Source: Paracentrotus lividus (lineage: Eukaryota > Echinodermata > Echinoidea > Camarodonta > Echinidae). Taken from it: DNA of 64,000 bases. The position numbers and the translations under genes are program-made. The notes below the pieces were generated by a model. The model worked only from the letters and a program-made list of their open reading frames with translations, made no database searches and was not told the origin of the DNA. Each line of letters opens with the position of its first letter. Position 1 is the first letter of the stretch. The stretch covers positions 3,565,330 to 3,629,329 of the forward strand of contig CALNVZ010003435.1 in assembly GCA_940671915.1 (NCBI GenBank). The letters run 5' to 3'. Below are positions 11,605 to 22,079 of the stretch, piece by piece.

Positions 11605-12850
11605 GTTGACCGATACAGCTAGCACTTTGTACATGCTGCAGTGGACACGGTGGACCAATTAGAAAATAAAATCATCCAAACAAAATACAACTTAATTTAT
11701 ATCCATCACAAATTAATAAATGTAGAATAAAAGTATGAATATGATGAAGGAATACACAATCAGAAAATAATATAAATAACAGTAGGGGTTGATACCAAAT
11801 GAACGAATAGAAATCTCTTCTTATTTTACTATCAAATAGGCTAAAGAAAATGTTAGAAGTGAATTCCAAACATTGATCAATTAGACAAAAATTTGGTTCA
11901 TTTAATATGTATGCCTACAGCAAACGCTTTGAAATATATAAGCAATAAAGCATTCAAAAAACAAACAAACAAACAAACAAACAAACAGGGGGATCCACCT
12001 CTACAGAGCGGGGGAAAAACAATTTAAGTATGAAATTTATGTATGTGGTACCAAATTAAAACCAAAAACTTTATCTTGTATAAGTTTCTTTTGTGAAACA
12101 AAATCTATGCAAAATTTTTGGCGACATCCAATTACACAAATCAAGCAAACAAAGGTTCGGAGCGACGAGTTCATGACGGTTGACCTATGTGCGAAACCTA
12201 TCTAAAGCCTTCGACACTACACGCCCAAGTGCATTTTTTTCCTTATGGTTATAAAAAAAATAATGAAAAACTGCAGAAGGATCTCTGTTTTTCCTGCTTT
12301 ATGGAAATACCAAATACTACAAGGTTGTGATTAATCTTCATACAATGAAATAAAATAATAGAAAAATAAAAATATGTTTCTCAGAGTTAAACCATTAAAA
12401 AAAAAACAGACTTGAATTTATTCGATTGACTTTGGCAAATCTACGTAACGTAAATAAATTTTGATTGGCTGCCTCTCCCCTCACTTTTTCCTTTGTCATC
12501 TCTCTCTCTCTCTCTTTCTCTCTCTCAATACCTTCTCTACATGAAGCTTATGATTTTCCTGTCTATATATTCAATATGTATTTCTTTACATATTGTCAAT
12601 TTGTCTCTAAAGATGATTCTGCTAGGATCGAAAGCTCAGGCTCTTTTTGACTCAATTTAACACAAATAAAGTAACAAAGGAGAAAACAGTGAAGATGATA
12701 TGCACTCATGAGGAGAGAAGGGAGAGAGAGAGGGGTGAGAAAAGGTAGGTCGCATTTTGGGGTTCATGAATGAAATTAGGTTTCAAGCACACAATAGCTG
12801 CGGGAGTTCAGACGTGAGAGCGGCGTGCGTCAGCATTGGTTCAAATTCTT
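11605..12850. other. AT-rich DNA with an (AAAC)n microsatellite
   Basis: (AAAC)7-8 lies at 11957-11986 and a short CT tract at 12499-12528. I see no exon or transposon terminus. Confidence 0.55.
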
Positions 12851-12852
12851 CG

Positions 12853-12866
12853 TTGCCATGGAAATA
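12853..12866. promoter_or_regulatory. X-box-like RFX site
   Basis: GTTGCCATGGAAAT matches the RFX X-box pattern (GTNRCC, 0-3 bases, RGNAAC) except for the last base. A similar word, GTTGCCATGGTGAC, lies at about 61974. Isolated motifs of this kind occur by chance, so function is uncertain. Confidence 0.2.
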
Positions 12867-12869
12867 TCG

Positions 12870-13415
12870 GTCTATCAAAGTTGACAGGCTTTCGGGCTAA
12901 TGACACGGCATGTATTGCTTCTTTTCAATACAGTTAGGATATATATCACGAAGCGGTCCAAAGGTGAAAATACATTAGTATGAAATGCACAAGTAATGAT
13001 GCAAGGGTCACCAACGTCGAGGTGTCGATGATTTCTATAAAATAAATATTTATTTGTGCAAATTGGCTGGGTTTGTAGAAAAAAAAACTATGATTCAAGC
13101 TCTATCAGATGAAAATCACACCAATCAAATTTCATGGTTTTCAAAGAAACACAATTTCAAACCTGTTGAACAAAAAAAATGCAGCATTCGACATGAACGA
13201 CCGATAGAACGCTTCGAGATGGTACCCGAAGAATGTACAGCGCCATGGAACGCCAAAGATATGTTATTCAATTTTCCCGAAGTGAAAACAAAATCACGAT
13301 ATAATTCCATGAATGACTAGCTTCAATCCATGATTTTTTAATCACGGATTAAAACCCCACCCTAACACAAAATCCCATCATTGCCCATGGCAACCCTAAA
13401 CCCGGTTCATTTCCA
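12870..13415. other. Unassigned DNA with one 88-codon frame
   Basis: An open frame at 13054-13320 is moderately balanced in composition but shows no domain and no clear splice context. I leave it uncalled. Confidence 0.35.
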
Positions 13416-13417
13416 CT

Positions 13418-13605
13418 TGGTCTAATATCAGTTGGTCCAATTCTTTGTTTGTCTAATGGCTTAACCCATTTGGTCTAAGTTCTCATTTGTCTAATAGGCC
13501 CTACATACTTGGACTATTTCTCACTATGTCTAATGACCACTTGTTCTATTCACCACTTTGTCTAATAGCCTAATTGTCTAATTGCATTTTAGTCTAATCC
13601 ACTAA
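13418..13605 (+). repeat. Solo arm of the TTGGTCTAAT iterated-motif element
   Basis: About eleven degenerate TTGGTCTAAT/TTTGTCTAATG units recur at 14-20 base spacing. Unit order matches the left arm of 19578-20475 (for example GCATTTTAGTCT near the inner end). The matching inverted arm is absent; a (GA)n tract follows instead. Confidence 0.75.
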
Positions 13606-13611
13606 TTAATT

Positions 13612-13738
13612 GAAGAGAGAGGGGGGGGGGGTGATGAAGAGATAGAGAGAGGAGAGAAGAGAGAAGAGGGGGGGGGAAGTAGAGAATAGAGAGAGAGAGA
13701 GAGAGACAGAGAGAGGAGAGAGAGAGAGAGAAGAGAGA
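13612..13738. repeat. (GA)n/(G)n microsatellite
   Basis: An imperfect GA tract with two G-rich runs. The two minus-strand open frames over it are runs of Ser and Leu codons from the CT strand and are not genes. Confidence 0.9.
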
Positions 13739-13739
13739 C

Positions 13740-14235
13740 CCGCATGCTTTGTGGGCGAATGTGGGTTCGTGTGATGAAAAAAGAAGAGTGAAAATAAGTA
13801 TAGAAATGTAATCCATACTGCTACTTTAATTAGTAGTGTTATTATGTTACGACTACAAAGCCGCTTTAGAAGCACCAAGGTGGATTAATATAATGTATAA
13901 GCGCTAGAATAACTAATGTAACTATTAATTATTATTATTATTAAAAAAATGAATACTCCCCTTCGTCCCAGAGTACGAATACGACTGGAGTGGCACATAA
14001 ACTGATCTCTCTAAAATCGAAAGCAAAGTTCACACAAACATTTACAAAAACTATAACAATTCAATATTTAAATTTGTTACTAGATTATTTATCGGAGGGT
14101 GTGTTTATTATTCGAATATTTCCACGTGAATGCAATTAAGCTTTATTTCAAGCGTCGTAAACACATTCGTAAATATTGTGTTTTTCAATAATTTTATAAG
14201 CAACTTTAAAATTCCTTCAAATGTCTCAAATGGAA
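13740..14235. other. AT-rich DNA, nothing recognised
   Basis: There is a short (ATT)n at 13927-13942. Otherwise I see no feature. Confidence 0.5.
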
Positions 14236-14239
14236 AAGG

Positions 14240-14585
14240 CGTACCTGTAAATTCTGCATAATACAACTGTAAAACTAAAACAGAAGATTTTACAGGAAAA
14301 AATACCAGAATCATTCTGTAAATTTATTGACAGAATAATTATAATGTATATTTTATAAAAATGTTAATTTTCTATGCAATTTAACAGAACAGATCTGTTT
14401 TAAAAAAAAAAAACAAAGCAAAAAACAAACTATACAGAATAATTTGTAACTTCATACCCCATAATACGACAATTTTCTGTAATTTTTTACTGCAAGAATT
14501 GTCAGTAAGATTAATATAAGATGTTCTCTCAAGACTACTGCTGCAGGAACTATCTCCGTTTTTTAAGGAGAAATGTTCTAACATG
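14240..14585. mobile_element. Fragment of the CAGAA/TTCTG fold-back family
   Basis: The right end (GCTGCAGGAACTATC, then a T run, AAGGAGAAATGTTCTAACA) matches the termini of the element at 31440-31993. The interior shares CAATTTAACAGAACAGAT and TTCATACCCC(A)TAATAC with it. The left terminus is not clear, so this is a degraded copy. Confidence 0.6.
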
Positions 14586-14857
14586 CCATCTAACAGGTAA
14601 CAGTAATTTTATAAAAAATCACAGTCAATATCATAAACCGATTGTTTCCTATCAAGTTGTAAAGATATTTAAGTTCGTCACAAAGTAGTGCCAAAATTAG
14701 AACTCGTAGCAAAGGTTTGACTTTGCTTTCCAAATTCGACAACGTAATAATACTAGTAAAACTAAAATGAAGGCCGTACAACCAATTTTCGCAAAACAAT
14801 TTGAAAGAAATGGGAAAATCGTCGACTTTTCCTTCAGGCGGGCTATCTTATTACATA

Positions 14858-15306
14858 CAGTCTGTATCAAATTAAATAGTACAATTGAAAAATATTTCTT
14901 ATGGTATGAAGATTAGTCACAACTGAGTAATGCTTGGTATCACCATAACGCAAGAAAAATAGGCTTTCTTATGCATTTTTCTAATCTAATTTAATGCTGT
15001 AGATCTTGAGATATGATATTAGTTTTCCACAATCAATAAAAAATCAATTTGTACAAGGCCGTGTCATGCCTTGTTGTAGGTTTCGGACTATAAACCTCCC
15101 AAAATGACAGACAAAGAACATGAGGTTTATGTAAATTTTAATCTCTCGTCGTCAAACAAAAAATTGCATAACTTTTGTTTTACAAAAGCAAATTACAGTT
15201 ATTTCAAATAAATTGTATCAGCAAGAAAAAAAAATGGCTTCAATTTGATACCGTATGCACATATTCAAAAAAATTTCATACCTAATGATTTTTTTTTCTC
15301 AGACTG
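14858..15306. mobile_element. Possible 450 bp MITE with CAGTCTG ends and TA flanks
   Basis: CAGTCTG at the left and CAGACTG at the right are both bounded by TA (14856-14857 and 15307-15308). GTATCAAATT near the left end is mirrored by AATTTGATAC near the right. The inverted repeat is short and broken, so the call is tentative. Confidence 0.4.
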
Positions 15307-15309
15307 TAC

Positions 15310-16325
15310 CATTTATTTTCAGACTATAGATCAGAAACTTAAGAGTTCAATCAAAACAAATCCGCATAACCCCGCCCATACGAGTTTGTGCGATCACATC
15401 ATGAGAGCAAGCCCATAAATATGAATTGGATATGTTTTACTTGTTCGTGAATACAAAGAAATACGCCTAATCATTCAAAAAGGCGTTGTCCACAACTAAC
15501 ATGAACAAACTATCGCACTTTTTATTTTTACAATAGAATAATAACGGGGTGTGTATTCCTACGTCAATGCTTTGGGTTATACATAATAGTTGGATTGTGC
15601 TATCAAATGCCTACACATACTTTTTAATCTGCTGAAATGGATTATTGGAAATGGAGTATTAGCTTTACGTTTTTGATTCGTATCTTATTTCATGCGGAAT
15701 TCTATTTTAAATTATATGTGTTGTGCTTTAAAAAGCCCGTTTTTATGAGCGGTTCTCAACTCTCTTTTGGGGGTCTTATAGGATCGTTGATTGATATCCT
15801 ACATACATAGCCGAAGATTTGATAAATTTCTACATGTTACTAAAAGTCCACTTTGCCGTTGTGTTCTCGAAATGTGATATTATAAACACATTCATCATAC
15901 CCGATCACACCATGACACTATCCGAGCATCACAAAACGTCAAATTTGTTCACAGAAATAACTATACAAATGATAGATAATGCAATTAGATGGATCAATAC
16001 AAAATGATAAATACAATTTCTTAACTTGGAATTTATTCAGAAAATTATTATAACAATACAGGATTTTTTTCGAGAATCTCGGGTTAGATATAAAGTATAA
16101 TAACGTCGCGCAATATTCTTGGTGTTCACTACAGTGTTGAATGGTGACATGAACTTAATAGCCTGAACTTCTTTTTACATCCCAAGATGTTATTAATAAT
16201 GGTCTATCGTCACCCCTATTGGTTGAGACAACTTGACCGTCAAATGAACTCAACAAAGGCCTCCTAGCAAAGCCAAGGTCCATCGAGAGGTGAGTGGCTA
16301 TAAGTCGCGTGTGTGTCACGTGTCG
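15310..16325. other. AT-rich DNA without a recognised gene
   Basis: There is no exon that survives reading in all frames. GAG|GTGAGT at 16286-16294 resembles a donor site, but each upstream frame hits a stop within a few dozen bases. Confidence 0.45.
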
Positions 16326-16330
16326 TTCAA

Positions 16331-16346
16331 AGGTCAAGGGAGGTCA
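16331..16346 (+). promoter_or_regulatory. Perfect DR4 nuclear-receptor half-site pair
   Basis: AGGTCA, four bases (AGGG), then AGGTCA form a perfect direct repeat with 4-base spacing, the layout bound by RXR heterodimers of thyroid-hormone or LXR-type receptors. It lies in a GC-richer patch (16200-16510). Whether a receptor uses it cannot be told from sequence. Confidence 0.3.
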
Positions 16347-17049
16347 CGAGACGGTTTGGTTTTCAAGCTCTTTTACTTTTTTTGTCGGTGCCGCGCGCGA
16401 CTACGCCGTTCGCGTCGTATAGGGTTTATGTGTTGGCAAACTTCTCGCTTATTGTTGTCTCGGCCCTTGGCTCTCAAAGCGATGCAGACAAAAAGGGGCC
16501 CAATTTAGGGTGACTCTGTAAACTCTCTGCATTGGATCTGCATCAGTTGTGAATTATTTTCAATAGTACATCGGAAATAGAAAAAGAAATAATACGATGT
16601 GACCCTTTGAAGGGGAACATCGAACGCTTCACCTGCATAGATATATCTCACCCCGGAAAACCGGACCGCTTTCAAAATGTTGGTTGTGATGGAAATGTAT
16701 GTATACCAGAATTATGATGACCGTTTCAAAAAGTGAAAGAATACTATAATATATCGAGGAAGTTTTAACCAGTACAGCACTACACTGGGCTTTTTCTTGT
16801 CAAGATTATAAAACTATGAGAACATGATGGGGGATAACAACTAAAGTTTAATCGCTACAATTTTTATTATAATTTTTCTTTTTTAATTAGTGATGTAAAT
16901 GAAGAAGAAAAATTCACCTATTTTACTGAAAGAAAAATTTCAGACAGTCTTGAAATAAAAAAGAAGAGAATGAAAAGTGGCAAAAATGGGCGGTATCGAA
17001 ATGAGAAAGATTATTTAAACGCTGCAATGAACATTACAGACTGAGCACG

Positions 17050-17148
17050 ATGGAAAAGAAGACTGCCATCTTTTCTCATATTCATTCATATCATGACATG
17101 GATGTTGTGGGCAAGAGTAGTTTCTTGACTGGGCCTATAAGCGCAGGT
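17050..17148 (+). CDS. Possible first coding exon, unknown protein
   Basis: An ATG in good context (A at -3, G at +4: ACGATGG) opens a frame of 33 codons. It runs to GCGCAG|GTAAGA, a near-consensus 5' splice site at about 17147-17153. The peptide starts MEKKTAIFSHIHSYHDMD and has no signal peptide or domain that I know. An in-frame stop lies about 50 bases upstream, which fits a true start. Read through the donor, the frame ends about 13 codons later, as expected for intron. I found no partner exon downstream. The main alternative is a chance frame next to a chance donor. Confidence 0.25.
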
Positions 17149-17154
17149 AAGAGG

Positions 17155-18845
17155 AAAGGAATCGTTATTCACAACTTCCAAGCATAGGCCCACATAATTA
17201 GTATATCTCACATGGATCGTTGGAATGTCTAAAACACTTCAAAATGTTTATCATTGATAATCACATTAATAGATTTATTTTACATCATTAAACTTTTCCG
17301 AAAATTAACTGAAAACCAATATGAATCGTCAGAACCTTTCCTTTTCGTGAATAAAATTGCAGATTCATCTCCCTAATTTTAATGTTTTGTTTCAATTAAA
17401 TATGTAGAGAATAAGTATTATTGTATGAATAATTTTGTTTCGACGTCGAGATACAAATAAGAATATATTTTTCTTTAATATACAAGTTATAGGTCGGCCT
17501 ACTCACCACCGAGAACATACTGGAGTCAAGATCTCGATATACAGTACAATGTACTTCTCGAACATTTCAAAATAAAACACGCTCGCTACGTCCAAAACAT
17601 TCACAGTTTCGCTTCCCAGCAAAGATAATGAATTATTAATCTCCATAATGATTTCTGTTCTGATTAATTATTCATACACCCGTGGATTCTTGAAGAGATA
17701 GCAAGATGTAAGGAAGTACTGCAAAATGTCAGTACACGTAGCTACATCACTGAAGCAATGGAGCGATTCTAACGCGCGCGTACGTACGTACTTACGTGCA
17801 CACTTTCGTGTACATGAGTCTCGATAATCGTATCATACAGGCTGAAGTTGGTCTGTGCTGCATATAAGTTTGAAACATTAAAAATATATTACCCAGAAAT
17901 ATATAAAGATATATAAAATATATCAAACTACTAGTAGTAGTAGTGACACATCATTAATAATCTTCCTCTAGTATATATATTTGACTGCAAAAATAATCAG
18001 TTTATACACAATCGATGATCAATATTGTCAATCCTTTGTGTAAAAAAATATTATAAAGTGAAATAAGCTCAAAGGTTTTCTTCCCTTTTTTAACAGACTA
18101 ATCGTCAGTATTATAGAGAGTCATTTCGAAGTATTCCTGTGCCAAACTAGGTAATATAACAACAACAACAAACAAAAACAAACACACAAGATCAAAACAT
18201 TTGGATTGGGGAATGAAAATAGTCTGAAAGGTACTTGAATGTGTAGCCAAAGTTTGCAAAAGACTTTTGTATGAGTTACTTGTAGGTATTTTTAAAATCA
18301 AACATTAAGACTTCTGGATTCATTATCTTATTCGCCCACATGCATATTGTCCTTATTACCAGATTGAAAATGTTCATCATCTTTAACCTAGTTCACCATC
18401 TTTATCAATCATATCACTCTTTGCTTTCGGGTTTAACTCTATAATGATTACAAATCCGTAAAAAAAATTGCGTAAGTATTTTTTAAAATAAAATATATAT
18501 ATTTTCAATTAATTTATTATTTTATCTATCCCTTCAATTTCATACCTCCAACATGTGTAACAAAAGTTCAAGCGAATATCAACAATCTTTACCATGACAA
18601 CAACGGGGATTTACCGAAAGCTCGAGCTTATGAGGAAAATCACATGTCTGGATAGAACCTAATCTTATAAAACCCACAAGCACTTCACATGCCCGAGGAA
18701 GATTTATCAAATACAATTGATTTCATATTAATATTTATATCATTATTAATATTTATGCCATTATTAATATTTATATTATTATTAAACAACTTATATATAG
18801 ACCAAGTCACACTTAAGTATTTCTCAAAACTTCCCTTTCGTTCCT
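17155..18845. other. AT-rich DNA without a recognised gene
   Basis: There are TA-rich and (TAG)n patches (17929-17942) and a short CG/TACG alternation at 17772-17792. I see no element termini. Confidence 0.5.
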
Positions 18846-18849
18846 TAAA

Positions 18850-18925
18850 GATGGGATATAGTTTAGTAAATCTAAAAAAATATAATCTTTCAAATTTTGA
18901 ATATACTTTGGTACTTTAGAATATT
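18850..18925 (+). repeat. Fragment of the dispersed family seen at 47330 and 35235
   Basis: TTTAGTAAATCTAAAAA, then ATCTTTCAAAT and ACTTTGGTACTTT, follow the same order as TTTAGTTAATCTAAAAA, ATCTTTCAAAT and ACTTTGACAT at 47318-47375. It is a short, diverged piece. Confidence 0.4.
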
Positions 18926-18951
18926 ACATTTGCATTGTAGAATGAAATATA

Positions 18952-19413
18952 GGTTTTCCCGCCCAAATTCATACATGTATCATCCGTTTTCATTTAATGT
19001 CTATTCAAATTCGTGAGTTTGATCCGACAGACCGACTTAAGTTAATAAATTTCGTGTTCATGCGCTGAAATTCGTTTTTAGGCACACAAAGTAATGGATG
19101 CAAAGTTCAAATACGGATATATGCATTTAATTTCATTGTTTGTGCATTCAAATTAGTGCGAATTCAAGTATACTGAATGAAATGTCGACAGGATGGAGAC
19201 GAATTTGAATAGTTATTGCCGAATGTATATGCTTATTATGCTTATTATGTGAAGTAGAACGGGCAAATACGAAATCGATCTCAACAATCGTTAATTTTGA
19301 TGATTGAATACGATTTTGACTGGCAACATTTCGATGCATCAGCGTTTTTCCCGAAAATGAATGCCTCTAATATGCAATTGTTTGACAAAACAACGAAATT
19401 GACCGGGAAAACC
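18952..19413. mobile_element. MITE of the GGTTTTCCCGGTCAA family, copy 1
   Basis: The left end is GGTTTTCCCG after TA. The right end is GACCGGGAAAACC before TA. Internally it repeats AATTCG/CGAATT words (CAAATTCGTGAG, GAAATTCG, GCGAATTCAAG, GACGAATTTG). The right terminus matches the other copies at 33801-33997 and 59591-60024. There is no transposase frame. Confidence 0.75.
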
Positions 19414-19685
19414 TATATTATGGAAAATATTGCTCATAGGCTAAGAACAACTTTACGAACGTCCGGTGATCACTTTTATGGTTAAATGATTAAGAATATG
19501 ATAGCACCAAGTACATGTTCAGTCGTTCCTAAAGTCATTTGTAACTTTACGAACGACGTGAGGGAAAGGTTTATATCCCCTTGGTCTAACAGCAGTTGGC
19601 CCAATTCTGGATTGTCTAATACCACATGGGCTAAAGCCATTTGGTCTACTCACAACTTGGTCAAATTTTACTTGGCCTAATAATA

Positions 19686-20171
19686 CAAAAAAATAATAAA
19701 ACTGAAGTGCTGTTTTTAGCACTTCAGAGGCTGAAATCAGCACTTTTTAAGAGCTTGTATAGTGACTGCACTCAAAGTGCTGTTTAACTGCACTCAAAGT
19801 GCTGTTTTAGCACGTTCACGTGAGCTGAACTTTCAGCAAAAATGGGCACGTTAGACCAATTCACATCTCACGATTGCTAGCAGATCATATTGTTTCATGA
19901 TGAACTTTCTTCAAAGTTGCCATAATTATCTACTATGCTTTCATAATTCAAGCAAGTTAGGGAGAGCTCCGTTGGTCTATTGGCAACGTCAGCGGTACTC
20001 TTCCGTGTCTAGGTGAACCCGGTTCGAATCCCATACCGACATTGAATATTTGTTGTTGTTGATAAATTAGCACTTGGGTCAGTGCTAAGTGCACTTCAGG
20101 TGCTGATTTAGCACTTCAAGTGCAGTCACTTGTACGAGCACCTATAAATTAGCATTTCAGTTTTTAGAGTG
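19686..20171 (+). mobile_element. AGCACTT-iterated element with a tRNA-like core, copy 1 (nested)
   Basis: Both ends are arrays of AGCACTT/AAGTGCT words in opposing orientation (CTGAAGTGCTG on the left, TAGCACTTCAAGTGCAG on the right). The right end finishes TTTTTAGAGTG before TA. A tRNA-like core lies at about 19963-20040 on the plus strand: TTGGTCTATTGGCAACG resembles an A box and GGTTCGAATCC is a canonical B box. It is inserted in the TTGGTCTAAT hairpin. Relative to the reverse-oriented copy at 26333-26869, it lacks a second tRNA-like block of about 65 bp. Confidence 0.85.
19963..20040 (+). ncRNA. tRNA-derived core with A and B boxes
   Basis: The order A-box-like, then GGTTCGAATCC, matches a tRNA-type RNA polymerase III promoter. 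The acceptor stem does not pair and no clean anticodon arm is visible, so this is a tRNA-derived promoter block of a mobile element and not a functional tRNA gene. Confidence 0.55.
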
Positions 20172-20723
20172 TACTTGTTCTAATGACCACTTGGTCAAAT
20201 TGCCCATTCGTCTAATAGCCAAGTGGTTTAAATGCATTTTAGTCTGAGCCCCAAATGAATATTTGGTCTATTAACAGTTTGTTATAGGAATCGACTAATT
20301 GGTGTTAGACTAAGTGGACATTAGATGAAATGGACATTAGACGAAATGGGAATGAGACAAAATGGTAAATAGGTGAAGTGGCAATGAGACCAAAGAACAA
20401 TTAGACGAAATGGTTGTAGACGAAATGGAATTAGACCACATGGGATGAGACCAACCGGACATAAAGTGGTATATAGACCATTTTGGTAATTTACCGGGGG
20501 AAATTCCCCTTGTATGGTGTGACGCGAGTAAACTTGTATCCCTTTGTTTATCGAATGTAAAGAACTGTGTCGGGTTATAGCGGGCATAGCAAAACCCTCA
20601 TAAAATCCCAAGATAGACCCGACATATTAATAATGTCATTTGTTGTGATTAATATTTAATGAATGTACTTGACATGATTGATGATGTTTTTTTTTTTTTT
20701 TTTTAACAAAATCAGATTAGGTT

Positions 20724-22075
20724 ACAGGTTTGTTTTCATGCTCAAGAAAATGATATTTTTTCTTGACAATAAAGTCACAAAGATAAATAGCTGGCCATGT
20801 TTTGAACTCGCCCCATTTCGTGTTACGCCAACTAGATCTAAAAAAATATCCACCTCTCAGGAACAAAGTGGTCATATCTTTTAAAATATTAACTGTATCC
20901 CTACAAAAGTATATATTTTCTGAAAGAAAATTTCATGTGGATTCCAAAAATGGCATTCAAAATAAGTTGGGTGAAGTGGTAACATCCTATGAGGAAATAT
21001 ATATTTGAAGGCCCCATAGCTTTGGGGTTTGTTTGGACCATCATCTCTTAGCTCTAAGAAATTAAGTAAGAGAGAGAGGCAGAAAGTTTGTGACTAAAAG
21101 ACTTTGCTTGCAAGTCCTCTTTTATAAAAACATGAAATGGACAAGTAGGAGAAAGGTTGAAGGGAGAGAGAGAGAGAGGGGGGGGGGATACAGGTTTGTT
21201 TTCATGCTCAAGAAAATGATATTTCTTCTTCACAATAAAGTCACAAAGAAATAGCGGGACATGTGTTTTGAACTCGCCCCATTTCGCATTACGCCACATA
21301 AATATAAAATCGTCCACCTATCAGGAACAAAGTGGTTATATCTTTGAAAAAAATATTAACTTTATCTCAACAAAAGTATAAATTTTCTGAACGGAAATTT
21401 CATGTGGATTTCACGAATGGCATTCAAAATAATATATGTGAAGTGGTAATGATGGTATCTCACTTCGCGAAGACGGATTTGAGAGGGATTTTGGACTTCT
21501 TTGAGACGACTTTGAAATTTGTCGCGGAGATGTCTCCGAAGACGTCTCCGCGACGGAAAAAAAGTAGACGTCTCCGAAACTTTTTCTTTTTCGTCCCGGA
21601 GACGTCTCCGATACTTTTTTTGTGTCGCGGAGACGTCTCCGATACTTTTTTTTTGGCGCGAAGACGTCTCCTATACTTTTTTTCGTCGCGGAGACGTCTC
21701 CTATACTTTTTTTTTCGTTGCGGAGACGTCTCCAATACTTTTTTCGTCGCGGGTCTCTGAGACGTCTCCGCGACAAATTTCAAAACTTTCTCAAAATAGT
21801 TTCAAATCCGTCTCCGCGAAGTGAGATACCATCATAAGATTTGAAGGTGACGATTTTTTTGTTTCTTTGGAGCCCCTATTCATCCTTTAGCTATGACCCT
21901 TAATTTCTCACCAGTAAAGAGAAATTAAGTGCGAGAGAGAGAGAGATAGAGTTAGCAAGTTTTCTACCGAAAGAGTTTGCTTGTGAGTCTTATTTTCATT
22001 CCTTCATAAAAGCATGGAATAAACCATTAGAGGGAGAGATGGAGCCTGAGAGGGTGAGAGAAAGACAGATCGAGC
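20724..22075 (+). repeat. 466 bp tandem duplication, second unit interrupted by a MITE
   Basis: Unit 1 starts at 20724 and unit 2 at 21190, both with ACAGGTTTGTTTTCATGCTC. They share TTTTGAACTCGCCCCATTTC, CAGGAACAAAGTGGT and AATTTCATGTGGATT in order. Each ends in a GA-rich tract. Unit 2 carries a 385 bp insertion (21450-21834) that unit 1 lacks, so the duplication probably came before the insertion. The sequence is unlike any gene I know, and open frames within are short. Confidence 0.85.
21450..21834. mobile_element. Harbinger-like MITE filled with GGAGACGTCTCC palindromes
   Basis: The termini are exact inverted repeats beginning TGATGGTATCTCACTTCGCG. TAA flanks both sides (21447-21449 and 21835-21837), and the uninterrupted unit 1 has GTAA at the same place. 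A 3 bp T-A target site is typical of PIF/Harbinger. Inside, the self-complementary 12-mer GGAGACGTCTCC and close variants recur about eight times at roughly 30-35 base spacing. The spacers are mostly CGATACTTTTTTT-like with CGTCGC. Arg/Ser-rich open frames on both strands come from this repetition and are not genes. Confidence 0.85.
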
Positions 22076-22079
22076 GCGG

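Larger units (their letters stand above)
19578..20475. mobile_element. Fold-back element whose arms are iterated TTGGTCTAAT units
   Basis: Once the nested element at 19686-20171 is removed, the left part is about eleven units in the TTGGTCTAAT sense. The right part (about 20300-20475) is a similar number in the reverse sense (ATTAGACGAAATGG, ATGAGACCAA). They meet near 20285-20300. Units are 14-20 bases with variable spacer words such as GACCACTTGG. The whole folds as a long, imperfect hairpin. Solo arms of the same family lie at 6465-6615 and 13418-13605. Confidence 0.8.

Noticed and set aside
13589-13878. Ser/Leu-rich open frames over GA/CT tracts (also 37814-38317, 46370-47069, 54098-54434, 30489-30845, 58718-59005)
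   Set aside because: They are translations of dinucleotide repeats and exist in several frames at once.
16283-16296. Donor-like GAGAG|GTGAGT
   Set aside because: All three upstream frames are closed by stops within a short distance, so it would have to end a very small or non-coding exon.
19963-20040. Functional tRNA gene
   Set aside because: A and B boxes are present, but the acceptor stem does not pair and the block lies inside a repeated mobile element. The same holds for 26462-26720 and 49845-49908.
21411-21837. Arg/Ser-rich frames on both strands
   Set aside because: They arise from the GGAGACGTCTCC repeat, which reads similarly on both strands because it is self-complementary.
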